From the NCBI RefSeq assembly GCF_032401055.1, contig NZ_CP135529.1:4152501-4216500 (forward strand): 64,000 nt of DNA. Direction: 5' to 3'. Both the position numbers and the translations under genes were made by a program. The notes under the pieces were generated by a model. It ran no database searches and was not told where the DNA came from. It worked only from the letters and a program-made list of their open reading frames with translations. The stretch is from Tardiphaga sp. 709. GTDB lineage: Bacteria; Pseudomonadota; Alphaproteobacteria; Rhizobiales; Xanthobacteraceae. Below are positions 16,533 to 24,816 of the stretch, piece after piece (the stretch's first letter is position 1; every line of letters begins with the position of its first letter).

Positions 16533-17903
16533 ATGGCGCGTGACCAAATCGATATGACGCCGCTGCAATCGCGCGACGAACTCGTGGCGTGGCTGGCGGC
16601 GGGCGTGAAGCCGCCATCGGAATTCCGCATCGGCACCGAACACGAGAAGACGCCGTTTACGCTCGTCGGTCACAATCCCGTGCCTTACGAAGGCCCGCGC
16701 GGCATCGGCGCGGTGCTCGACGGTATGAAGCATCTGCTCGGCTGGGAGCCGATCATGGAAGCCGGCAATATCATCGGCCTCTATGACGTCACCGGCGGCG
16801 GCGCGATTTCGCTTGAGCCCGGCGGCCAGTTTGAATTGTCGGGGGCGCCGGTGGAGACGATCCATCAGACGCAGTCCGAATTGATGGCGCATCTGGCGCA
16901 GGTGCGTGAAGTGGCGACGCCGCTCGGCATCGGCTTTCTGGGCCTCGGTCTCACGCCATCCTGGTCGCGCGCGCAGATTCCGGTGATGCCCAAGGGCCGC
17001 TACAAGATCATGACCAACTACATGCCCAAAGTTGGCCAGTACGGTCTGGACATGATGTACCGGACCTGCACGGTGCAGACCAATCTCGACTTCTCCTCGG
17101 AAGCGGACATGGTCAAGAAGCTGCGCGTCTCCGTTGCGCTGCAGCCTATCGCGACGGCGCTGTTCGCGAATTCGCCGTTCACTGAGGGCAAGCCGAACGG
17201 CTTCCTGTCGTTCCGGTCCGAAGTCTGGCGCGACACCGATAACGCGCGCTCGGGCATGATCCCGTGGGCGTTCGAAGACGGCATGGGCTTCGAGCGCTGG
17301 GTCGATTACGCGCTGGATGTTCCCATGTATTTCGTCAAGCGCGGCGACACTTACATCGATGTGTCGGGCTCATCGTTCCGCGATTTCTTTGCGGGCAAGA
17401 ACGAGAAGATACCCGGCGAGCGTCCCACTCTCTCGGATTGGGCCAATCATCTCTCGACGATTTTCCCGGAAGTCCGCCTGAAGCGTTATCTCGAAATGCG
17501 CGGCGCCGATGGCGTGCCGTCGGATCGTTTGCCGGCGCTGTCGGCGTTCTGGGTCGGATTGCTTTATGACGACAGCGCCCTCAATGCGGCCTGGGATATC
17601 GTCAAGAACTGGACTGCGGCCGAGCGACAGGCGTTGCGCGACGATGTGCCGAAGTTGGGCTTCAAGGCGAAGATCAAGGATCGGTATCTATTCGAAATCG
17701 CCAAAGAGTGTCTGCAGCTGGCCCATGGTGGCCTGCGCCGGCGCGGCAAGCTCGACGCGCACGGCCGCGATGAGTCCCACCATCTGGAGGCACTCGATCG
17801 GATACTGGATTCCGGAAAGACTCCGGCCGAGCAGATGCTCGACAGGTTCCATGGCGCCTGGGGTGGCTCGGTGGCGCCAGCCTATAAGGAATACTGCTTC
17901 TAG
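16533..17903 (+). CDS. gshA: Glutamate--cysteine ligase
   Basis: 456 aa from the ATG at 16533 (MARDQIDMTPLQS); the frame opens at 16506 but the usual family start is this one. Motifs of the plant/alphaproteobacterial class are present: RIGTEHEKTPFTL (about 34-46, ATP/Glu site), LEPGGQFELSGAP (about 93-105) and NYMPKVGQYGLDMM. It catalyses ATP-dependent joining of Glu and Cys, the first step of glutathione synthesis in the cytoplasm. It is downstream of marR in the same direction with a gap of about 95 bp. A link to GST regulation is plausible but unproven. Confidence 0.93.
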   Translation: MARDQIDMTPLQSRDELVAWLAAGVKPPSEFRIGTEHEKTPFTLVGHNPVPYEGPRGIGAVLDGMKHLLGWEPIMEAGNIIGLYDVTGGGAISLEPGGQFELSGAPVETIHQTQSELMAHLAQVREVATPLGIGFLGLGLTPSWSRAQIPVMPKGRYKIMTNYMPKVGQYGLDMMYRTCTVQTNLDFSSEADMVKKLRVSVALQPIATALFANSPFTEGKPNGFLSFRSEVWRDTDNARSGMIPWAFEDGMGFERWVDYALDVPMYFVKRGDTYIDVSGSSFRDFFAGKNEKIPGERPTLSDWANHLSTIFPEVRLKRYLEMRGADGVPSDRLPALSAFWVGLLYDDSALNAAWDIVKNWTAAERQALRDDVPKLGFKAKIKDRYLFEIAKECLQLAHGGLRRRGKLDAHGRDESHHLEALDRILDSGKTPAEQMLDRFHGAWGGSVAPAYKEYCF

Positions 17904-18010
17904 ATCAGCGGCTTGGCGAAGCTGAAAATCTGTTCATCAGCGGTACAGGTGACCGGCGTTCCAATGACGTCCTTCTTACGCCGTTTGCAAACCGCTGAAA
18001 GTCATCCTGC

Positions 18011-18568
18011 ATGCCGAGGAACCTGTTCAGAGCGTGTCTGACAGCCCTCGCCATGCTGTTGGTCGCAGCCGTTGCACCTGCTCAGGCGCAAACCAATTTC
18101 GATCGTCCCGGCGGTGATTATTCGCGCTCGGTCTCGCTGTCCGGCGATCCCGCGGAATGCGCGCTGATCTGCGAGCGCGACAAGAAGTGCCGTGCCTGGA
18201 GCTTCAACTATCCGAGCGACAATTCCGAAAATGCAGTGTGCTGGCTGAAAGACAAGGTGCCGCCGCGGGTCGAGAGCTATTGCTGCGTCTCCGGCGTGCG
18301 TGGCGCCGGTGTCATCGAGCCGCGCACCGGTCCGGTGGAAACCTCGACAGATCGTTTTGGCGGTGACTATCGTTCGTTCGAGATCAAGAACGACGACAAG
18401 GCCGAGCACGGCGATGCCTGCCGCGATGCCTGCCAGGGCGACAATAAATGCCGCGCCTGGACCTTTGCGCGGCCTGGCTATGCCGGCAAGAATGCGCGCT
18501 GCTTCCTGAAAAACGACATCAAGCCGCCGCGGCGAAAACCGGGTTTCATCTCGGGCGTTGTGAGGTAG
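18011..18568 (+). CDS. Secreted protein with two PAN/apple domains
   Basis: 185 aa with a signal peptide (residues 1-26, ending APAQAQ). Two similar cysteine-rich units follow. The first is FDRPGGDYSRSVSLSGDPAE with CALICERDKKCRAWSF. The second is DRFGGDYRSFEIKNDDKAE with CRDACQGDNKCRAWTF. The repeated CRAW core and paired cysteines are typical of bacterial PAN domains, which bind proteins or sugars. It should be periplasmic or exported with disulfides. It is followed 27 bp later by DUF6152 and DUF6644 genes. Confidence 0.8.
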   Translation: MPRNLFRACLTALAMLLVAAVAPAQAQTNFDRPGGDYSRSVSLSGDPAECALICERDKKCRAWSFNYPSDNSENAVCWLKDKVPPRVESYCCVSGVRGAGVIEPRTGPVETSTDRFGGDYRSFEIKNDDKAEHGDACRDACQGDNKCRAWTFARPGYAGKNARCFLKNDIKPPRRKPGFISGVVR

Positions 18569-18595
18569 CATTCCGGCAATAAAGGGAGTTGAGCC

Positions 18596-18955
18596 ATGAC
18601 GCGTCTCCTGCCCGCACTGACATTCGCTGGATTACTGATCGCTGTTACGACGGTCGCCGCCGTCGCCCATCACGGTTGGGGCAGCTACGACGCTGCCAAT
18701 CCGGTCACCGTGAACGGTCCTGTCGAAAACAGCAAATTCGAGAATCCGCACGCGACGATCGTGATCAAGGGGGCCGACAAGGCCTGGACCGTCACTCTCG
18801 CGCCGACCTCCCGCATGACGGCGCGCGGGGCATCTGCCGATATCGTGGCTGTCGGCAAGACCGTCTCGGCGTTTGGCTATCCGTCCACCGTCGAGAAGGA
18901 CGAGATGCGCGCCGAACGCATCACCGTGGACGGCAAAACCTACGAACTGCGATAG
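18596..18955 (+). CDS. DUF6152-family small periplasmic protein
   Basis: 119 aa with a signal peptide (residues 1-24, ending VAAVAHH). The mature part begins HHGWGSYDAANPVTVNGPVE, a signature of DUF6152: a small beta-rich (OB-like) protein of unknown function. The His-His immediately after cleavage could bind metal, which is speculation. The preceding spacer contains GGGAGTTGAGCC before the ATG. The next gene, a membrane protein, starts 10 bp after its stop, so they are co-transcribed. Confidence 0.75.
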   Translation: MTRLLPALTFAGLLIAVTTVAAVAHHGWGSYDAANPVTVNGPVENSKFENPHATIVIKGADKAWTVTLAPTSRMTARGASADIVAVGKTVSAFGYPSTVEKDEMRAERITVDGKTYELR

Positions 18956-18965
18956 CGCCCGGCCC

Positions 18966-19457
18966 ATGACCGAGGGCGCACCCGCAATCTTCATGGCCAT
19001 GGAAGCGTCCGCAATTGGCGCTGCGATCCGGCAATCGCGCTGGCTCTATATGTCCGCCAATATCGGCCACATCGTCGCGCTGATGTTCTTCGCCGGTGCC
19101 ATTGCGGTGATGGATGTCCGGCTCGCGGGCGGGTTGGCTGCAACGGCGCCCGGTCCGCTGCTGCGCAGGGCGCGCCGCTTTGCCATTGCCGGATTTCTCG
19201 GCCTCGTGCTCACCGGCGGCATTCTGTTTACCGCCGAAGCGAGTCATGTGGTGCTGAACCGCGTGTTTCAGATCAAGGCGGCTCTGATCGCGCTGGGCTT
19301 GCTCAATGTCGTTTGGGTCGAGGCGATGATCGTGCCGAGGATCGCAGCGTTGCCGCCGCTGTCACCGATGCCTGCGGGTGCGCGGCAAGGCGCGCTGGCA
19401 TCAATGGCCATCTGGTTCGCGGTCGCCATATGCGGCCGCGCGATTGCTTACTTCTGA
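18966..19457 (+). CDS. DUF6644-family integral membrane protein
   Basis: 163 aa from the ATG at 18966 (MTEGAPAIFMAMEAS); the upstream part of the open frame overlaps the previous gene and is not coding. Four hydrophobic helices are visible (near residues 30-50, 72-90, 98-115 and 140-160), with HIVALMFFAGAIAVMDVRL conserved in this family. A His in the first helix and another in SHVVLN could bind heme, but this is not shown. Function unknown. It is probably co-transcribed with DUF6152 and ends 16 bp before the convergent lepB. Confidence 0.7.
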   Translation: MTEGAPAIFMAMEASAIGAAIRQSRWLYMSANIGHIVALMFFAGAIAVMDVRLAGGLAATAPGPLLRRARRFAIAGFLGLVLTGGILFTAEASHVVLNRVFQIKAALIALGLLNVVWVEAMIVPRIAALPPLSPMPAGARQGALASMAIWFAVAICGRAIAYF

Positions 19458-19473
19458 GCTGCTGTCGCGGCGC

Positions 19474-20250
19474 TCAATGCACCCCGGTGAAGAACCGCGC
19501 CATGCGGAAGCCCGACAGCCAGTTGGTGACCGGCTGGCTGCGCACGCCGAGATCCCATGAGCCGACGATGGCATCGACCCGGCCGACGAGATTATCCATC
19601 GGCAGCAGGCCGACACCGCCCTGGCTCACCGGCACGCGGCTGTCGGCAGAGTTGTCGCGGTTGTCGCCCATCACGAACAGATGGTCGGGGGGAATGACGA
19701 CTTCCGGCGTGTTGTCGAGGCGGCCGTTGTCGCGCAGCTTGAAGATCGGATGCGACACGCCGCCGGGCAGGGTCTCGACATAGCGATGCGCCGGTTCGGA
19801 GCCGCCGCTATCGTCTTCCGCGGCACCGATGCCGTCGGCCTTCACCGACGTCGCGACGCCATTGAGCCAGACCTGACCGCCGCGCAGTTCGACGCGATCG
19901 CCGGGCAGGCCGATCACGCGCTTGACCCAGACCTGGGAGCGGTCGCCGGGCCAGCGAAACACCACGACATCGCCGCGCTTCGGCGTGGTCGCGAAGACGC
20001 GGCCGGTCTCGGGAAGGGAGACATGGATCGGCAGCGAGGCTGTTGAGTAGCCGTAGGGAAATTTGGTTGCGAGCAGTGCATCGCCGATCAGCAGCGTCGG
20101 CTCCATCGAGGCCGACGGCACATAGAACGGCTCGGCGAGCGCGCCCTTTGCCACGAATACGATGCCGACGATCGCGACGATCTGTGCCAGCTGACCGGAC
20201 CAGCGTTTTGCGGTCGATGCGACGGTTGTGGTTTCGGTATCCGTGGTCAC
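19474..20250 (-). CDS. lepB: Signal peptidase I
   Basis: 258 aa from the GTG at 20250, which overlaps the tldD stop (GTGA); a longer ATG frame runs back into tldD and is unlikely. One N-terminal membrane helix (about 22-38) precedes the catalytic domain. The nucleophile is Ser48 in YVPSASMEP, the general base Lys110 in VWVKRVIGLPGD, and GDNRDNSADSR is box E. It cleaves signal peptides on the periplasmic side of the inner membrane. Coupling to tldD is unusual compared with the lepB-rnc-era operon of many alphaproteobacteria, so this could be a second copy. Confidence 0.9.
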   Translation of the reverse strand: MTTDTETTTVASTAKRWSGQLAQIVAIVGIVFVAKGALAEPFYVPSASMEPTLLIGDALLATKFPYGYSTASLPIHVSLPETGRVFATTPKRGDVVVFRWPGDRSQVWVKRVIGLPGDRVELRGGQVWLNGVATSVKADGIGAAEDDSGGSEPAHRYVETLPGGVSHPIFKLRDNGRLDNTPEVVIPPDHLFVMGDNRDNSADSRVPVSQGGVGLLPMDNLVGRVDAIVGSWDLGVRSQPVTNWLSGFRMARFFTGVH

Positions 20251-21674
20251 GAGCCCGTTCCTCCGATGGTCACCTTGTCCATGCGCAGCGTCGGCTGGCC
20301 GACGCCCACCGGCACGCCCTGGCCATGCTTGCCGCAAGTGCCGATGCCATCATCGAGCGCGAGATCGTTGCCGATCATGCTGATACGGTGCAGGTCGGTC
20401 GGACCGTTGCCGATCATCATTGCGCCCTTGAGTGGGGCGCCGATCTTGCCGTTCTCGATCTTGTAGGCCTCGGTGCACTGAAACACGTATTTGCCGGAGG
20501 TTATGTCGACCTGGCCGCCGCCGAAGTTCACCGCATAGATGCCGTTCTTCACCGAGGCGAGGATTTCCGCGGGATCGCGCTGGCCGGCCAGCATGTAAGT
20601 ATTGGTCATGCGCGGCATCGGCACATGGGCATAGCCTTGGCGGCGGCCGTTGCCGGTCGGCTTCATGCCCATCAAGCGCGCATTCTGGCGGTCCTGCATG
20701 TAGCCGACGAGGATGCCATCCTCGATCAGTGTGGTGCGGTTGGTCGGCGTGCCTTCGTCGTCGATCGAGAGCGAGCCGCGGCGCGACGAGATGGTGCCGT
20801 CATCGACGACCGTCACGCCCTTGGCGGCAACCTGCTGACCCATCAGGCCGGCGAAAGCCGATGTCTGCTTGCGGTTGAAGTCGCCTTCGAGCCCGTGGCC
20901 GACGGCTTCATGCAGCATTACACCGGGCCAGCCTGGTCCCAGCACGACGTCCATTTCGCCGGCAGGGGCCGGGATCGATTCGAGGTTCACCAGCGCCTCG
21001 CGCAGCGCGCCGTCAGCTGCCGTGCGCCACGACCCGCTCTCGATGAAGCGCGCATAGCCCTCGCGGCCGCCATAGCCCTTCGAGCCGCTTTCCTGCCGGT
21101 CACCCTGACCGGCGACGACGGAGATATTCACGCGCACCAGCGGACGGATGTCGCGGTAGCTCTCGCCGTCCGGGCGCAGGATCTCGACTACCTGCCAGGT
21201 GGCGCCGAGGGAGACGGAGACCTGGCGGACGCGGGGATCCTTGTCGCGCACATAGGCGTCGATCTCCGCCAGTAGCTTGACCTTGGCCTCGAAGCCCGGC
21301 GCGTCCAGCGGATTGTCGTCACTATAGAGCCGCACATTGGTATGCGAAGGCGCTGCGGCAAAGGTGCCCGCATAGCCGCCACGGACCGCATTGACCGCAT
21401 CGGCCGCACGGATCAGCGCCGGGATCGAAACGTCGGAGGAATGCGCATAGCCGACCGCATCGTCCTTGACGGCGCGAAGGCCAAAACCCTGCGCGGTGTC
21501 GTAGGTTGCCTGCTTTAGCCGGCCGTTGTCGAAACCGAGCGCCTCGGACTGGCTGTATTCGAGGAACAGCTCGCCATCGTCAGCTCCCTGTAGCCCCCGC
21601 ATCAGCTCGCGGCGAACCTCGTCGCGGTCCAGATTGGCGCGGTCGATCAGGGAGGTGGTGGCTGGGCTGGTCAT
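20247..21674 (-). CDS. tldD: TldD metalloprotease
   Basis: 475 aa from the ATG at 21674 (MTSPATTSLIDRANL). The zinc-binding motif HEAVGHGLEGD is at residues about 255-265, with the further conserved DDEGTPTNRTTLIEDG and the Cys near the C-terminus (GTCGKHGQG). With TldE/PmbA it forms a cytosolic protease that trims peptides, for example in microcin maturation. No tldE is seen here. It shares a transcript with lepB through a 4-bp GTGA overlap. Confidence 0.93.
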   Translation of the reverse strand: MTSPATTSLIDRANLDRDEVRRELMRGLQGADDGELFLEYSQSEALGFDNGRLKQATYDTAQGFGLRAVKDDAVGYAHSSDVSIPALIRAADAVNAVRGGYAGTFAAAPSHTNVRLYSDDNPLDAPGFEAKVKLLAEIDAYVRDKDPRVRQVSVSLGATWQVVEILRPDGESYRDIRPLVRVNISVVAGQGDRQESGSKGYGGREGYARFIESGSWRTAADGALREALVNLESIPAPAGEMDVVLGPGWPGVMLHEAVGHGLEGDFNRKQTSAFAGLMGQQVAAKGVTVVDDGTISSRRGSLSIDDEGTPTNRTTLIEDGILVGYMQDRQNARLMGMKPTGNGRRQGYAHVPMPRMTNTYMLAGQRDPAEILASVKNGIYAVNFGGGQVDITSGKYVFQCTEAYKIENGKIGAPLKGAMMIGNGPTDLHRISMIGNDLALDDGIGTCGKHGQGVPVGVGQPTLRMDKVTIGGTGS

Positions 21675-22017
21675 GCAGGCTCCAATGTCAGCTGCGCGGC
21701 CCCGGCGCCAGGCGCGGGGCCACGATTTCAATTTGTAGCGACAACCCGGGGATGGGTCGCCTTACAATGGCGTAACCTGCGGCGAAACAGGCGATTCAAA
21801 CCAAGATAGGTGCTGTTTTGACAAAAAGGGAGGCCTGCACATCGCCGGGGCGAGATCCTCTGGGGGCAACCGTGCCAGCCATGATGGGGCTACCTTGGAG
21901 CTATTACAAACTGCGCTCCGATGCGCCTCAGGCTGCGGTGCGGTAGACCTCCGAGGACCATCCTGTGTGAACGGTATTCCTTGCAGGACCAATCTCTTCT
22001 GGCAGTTATCGCTTTTC
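21675..22017. other. Intergenic region between divergent tldD and PepSY genes
   Basis: 343 bp with no secure gene. It must contain the tldD promoter and that of the PepSY gene. TTGACA at 21817-21822 has no good -10 partner. A small plus-strand frame from ATG 21881 to TAG 21946 (MMGLPWSYYKLRSDAPQAAVR) is open, but it lacks a clear ribosome site and is left unannotated. Confidence 0.5.
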
Positions 22018-23201
22018 ATGGCCTCACGAACCAAATCCGCATTCCTGCAAGTCCATTCCATCATCGGCCTGGCGATCTCGCTGGTTCTCGGCCTGATCGG
22101 TCTGACCGGCGCCCTGCTGAGCTTCGAGGACGAGATCGTCGCGGCGTTGAACCGCGATGTGACGAAGGTCGATCCGCGGCCCGCACCTGTGCTCGGACCT
22201 GATGAGTTGGTGGCGCGGGTTCAGGCGGTGCCGGGGGCGGGCAAGGTTGGCCTCATCGTTTTTTCGAGCGAACCGGGTATCGCCGTACGTATGCGCTTTG
22301 CCCGCAGCGAGACTGGGGAGCGCTCGTCGGTCTATGTCGATCCCTATGATGGCCGCGTCGTCTCTGCGATGCAGGGGGAGGGCTTCTTCGCGACCCTGCG
22401 CAACCTGCATCGCTTTCTGCTGTTGCCGGGCAACGGCAATGGCTATGGCCGTCTGATCACCGGCGTCGCCGTGCTTGGCCTGTTCGTATTGCTGATCTCC
22501 GGGATGGTGTTGCGCTGGCCGCGCCGTGTCCGCAGCATCAAGGCTTGGCTGAGGCCGAATCTGGCGATGCCCGGCCGTCCGTTTCACAGGTCGCTGCACA
22601 GCGTCGTCGGCACGTGGTTGCTGCCGGTCTATCTGGTGACCATTCTCACCGGCCTCTGGTGGTCGTTCGACTGGTACAAGGCCAGCGCCACTTGGCTTCT
22701 GTCGAGCAAGCCCGCTGCGAGTGCGCCGGCCATGCGCGGAGCAAAGGGGGCGCCAAAGCACCTGCCGCTGATGCGCCTGCGACTCCGTCACTCGACAAGG
22801 TCTGGTCGACGTTTCTGGCTGATCAAGGCAGCCGCTATGCGATGGCGATCATGCAGGTGCCGAACGGACCGGGCAGTGTCGTGCGTATCCGCTCGGTGGC
22901 AAAGGATGCGTCATTCGATGAAGCGCGCGACGATTTCCGCATCGATGGCGTGACCGGCCGCATGGTGTCGGCAGAGCTCTACAACGACAAGACATTCGGT
23001 GAGCGCATTCTGGCCGCGGTGCTGCACATCCACACCGGTGCGTTCCTGGGATTGCCCGGCCGCATCGTGTTCTTGCTGGCCGCGGCCTTGATGCCGTTGT
23101 TCACCGTGACCGGCTTCATCCTGTATTTCTCGCGCCGCCGCCTGCGCGCGGCATCGAAGCCCGGGCGCCGTCATGCGGTCGGGCTGGTGCCCGGCGAGTA
23201 A
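22018..23201 (+). pseudogene. PepSY-associated membrane protein, frameshifted in a G tract
   Basis: From ATG 22018 (MASRTKSAFLQVHSIIGLAI) the frame encodes a first helix, a PepSY-like periplasmic domain and helices 2-3 (GMVLRWPRR, HRSLHSVVGTWLLPVYLVTI), then degenerates. The continuation, SLDKVWSTFLADQGSRYAMA to the final helix PLFTVTGFILYFSRRRL, is in the -1 frame. The switch falls at AAAGGGGGCG (about 22743-22752); one extra G restores a 395-aa protein. PepSY_TM proteins are linked to iron or siderophore reduction at the inner membrane. Either the gene is broken, it is phase-variable at the G tract, or there is a base-call error. Confidence 0.75.
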
Positions 23202-23218
23202 GGCGCTCCGTTCCCGGA

Positions 23219-23644
23219 TCAAGGATGAGTCAGGGGTGCTGCGCTCTCGTCGGATCCGGATGAGGTCGCGGATCGGGCCTGCATCGCAGAGAAATGCGCC
23301 TGCGACCATCGGAACAGTTCGTCGAAGACCGGCCTGAGCGCTCTCGCCGATTCCGTGATTTCATATTCCACCCTCGGAGGGATCTCGGCGAAGACCGTGC
23401 GCTTGACGAGCCCGTTGGACTCGAGATCGCGCAGTTGCGTCGTCAGCATGTGTTGCGTGACACTCGGAATCGCTCGCTGCAGTTCTCCAAACCGGTGTTT
23501 GCTCTGGACCAGTTGCCAGAGGATCTCACATTTCCATTTGCCGGTAATCATCCCCAGCGCCCGATGAAAATCTTCTACTTCCCGGCCCTGCTGACATTCG
23601 GGGAGCGCGATATCGCCTGTTTTTCCATTAGTCATGTTTTTCAT
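23219..23644 (-). CDS. HxlR-family transcriptional regulator
   Basis: 141 aa winged-helix regulator. The family core is clear: HRALGMITGKWKCEILWQL, FGELQRAIPSVTQHMLTTQL and LVKRTVFAEIPPRVEYEIT. One Cys lies near the N-terminus (PECQQG) and one at KWKCEI, where redox- or aldehyde-sensing HxlR proteins often have theirs. It is divergent from doxX, so it probably regulates the doxX-dsrE-tlpA row. It is convergent with the PepSY gene, 17 bp apart. Confidence 0.9.
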   Translation of the reverse strand: MKNMTNGKTGDIALPECQQGREVEDFHRALGMITGKWKCEILWQLVQSKHRFGELQRAIPSVTQHMLTTQLRDLESNGLVKRTVFAEIPPRVEYEITESARALRPVFDELFRWSQAHFSAMQARSATSSGSDESAAPLTHP

Positions 23645-23784
23645 ACTATCTCAGAAAAAGCATTCTACTTGTCTTTTTCATCTTACTGCCGAAATTTGTG
23701 CTTCGAAAGCGCGCCGTGGATCTGAAGCAGACTTTGCCGTCAGCCGCGCCGCCGAAACCGTTTTGACCATCTTCGGAGCCGCCC

Positions 23785-24168
23785 ATGTCATCGTCTTCCG
23801 TCACCTCGTCAGCGCCGCGGCGCTGGACCTCCATCAGTCTCTGGGCCGTCAGGGGCTTGCTCGCTCTGGCGTTCGCTGCTGCGGGGACTGCCAAGCTTTA
23901 CGGCGTGCCGATGCTCGTCGAAGAGTTCGAACATATCGGTCTTGGGCAATGGTTCCGCTATCTGACCGGCACGCTCGAGATATTCGGAGCAGCCCTGATC
24001 ATCATTCCCTCAACGGTCGCGTTTGGCGCGGTCCTCCTGTGCTGCATCATGATCGGTGCGATTTTTACCCATGTGTTTGTCATTGGCGGCTCACCGATTC
24101 CGGCGATCGTGCTGCTCGCATTGAGCGCTATCGTGGCTTACGCCAAGCGCAGCATGATCCTCAGGTAG
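23785..24168 (+). CDS. DoxX-family membrane protein
   Basis: 127 aa with four membrane helices (about 20-38, 60-78, 82-100 and 104-122). The opening SLWAVRGLLALAFAAAGTAK and LTGTLEIFGAALIIIP fit the DoxX-like family. Named for a subunit of an archaeal thiosulfate:quinone oxidoreductase, DoxX members are now known in redox and thiol-stress contexts. It is the first gene of a row with dsrE-like and tlpA-like genes and is divergent from hxlR. Confidence 0.85.
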   Translation: MSSSSVTSSAPRRWTSISLWAVRGLLALAFAAAGTAKLYGVPMLVEEFEHIGLGQWFRYLTGTLEIFGAALIIIPSTVAFGAVLLCCIMIGAIFTHVFVIGGSPIPAIVLLALSAIVAYAKRSMILR

Positions 24169-24248
24169 CGAGCGCTCGTCGCTCTCATCCGCCATCCACG
24201 GATACCGTTGGCAAAAGCCGAACGTTTCAGTGTGTTCGAGTGCAAGTG

Positions 24249-24770
24249 ATGATTTCAATGCGGAGTTATAGCGGCAAGGCTTTGGCCACGGTGGCGTTCG
24301 GTCTGGCATTTGCGGCACCGTTATTCGTCACCCTGGCTTTGACGGATGCAGGGTCCGCCATTTCAAAGCAGTGGGCGCCGGAGACGAAGCCTGCGGCGGT
24401 CAAGGCACATCGTCTCGTACTGCAGATCAACACTGACGATCCGACCGTCATGAGAGCACTGATTTCGACGTCGCTGAACCTGCCGAAATACTACCGGGAG
24501 ACGAAGCAGGAGTTCTCGATCGAAATCGTCGCTTACAACGCCGGCATTCATATGTTTCGAGTGGATACGTCGCCGGTCAAGGAACTGCTGAAGGTCGTCC
24601 AGGCTCTCACGCCCGACATTCGCTTCGTGGTCTGCGAAGCGACCAAGCTCGGCATGGAGCGCAGCGAGGGGCATCCGATTTCGTTTATCGACAATGTCCA
24701 GATGGTTCCGAGCGGGCCTGGACGGATCATCGAGCTACAGGAAGCGGGTTGGTCCTATATCCGATCCTGA
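24249..24770 (+). CDS. DsrE-family sulfur-relay-like protein, membrane-anchored or exported
   Basis: 173 aa from the ATG at 24249; the frame is open much further upstream but overlaps doxX in another frame. A hydrophobic segment (residues about 10-32) acts as signal peptide or anchor. The rest is a DsrE/F-like fold: HRLVLQINTDDPTVMRALIS, IEIVAYNAGIHMF, and a single Cys129 in FVVCEATKLGM at the position of the sulfur-carrying cysteine. Such proteins carry persulfide sulfur. Export to the periplasm, together with a TlpA thioredoxin next door, suggests envelope sulfur or thiol chemistry. Confidence 0.78.
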   Translation: MISMRSYSGKALATVAFGLAFAAPLFVTLALTDAGSAISKQWAPETKPAAVKAHRLVLQINTDDPTVMRALISTSLNLPKYYRETKQEFSIEIVAYNAGIHMFRVDTSPVKELLKVVQALTPDIRFVVCEATKLGMERSEGHPISFIDNVQMVPSGPGRIIELQEAGWSYIRS

Positions 24771-24804
24771 GCGGCACCCTTCGCGACCTTATTTGATGCC
24801 CATC

Positions 24805-24809
24805 GGAGG
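24805..24809 (+). promoter_or_regulatory. Ribosome binding site that selects the GTG start of the tlpA-like gene
   Basis: GGAGG seven bases before GTG 24817. The upstream ATG at 24796 has no comparable site, so GTG is preferred. Confidence 0.7.
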
Positions 24810-24816
24810 CTGGACC

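Noticed and set aside
21881-21946. Small plus-strand frame MMGLPWSYYKLRSDAPQAAVR
   Set aside because: It could be a leader peptide, but it has no clear ribosome site and conservation cannot be tested here.
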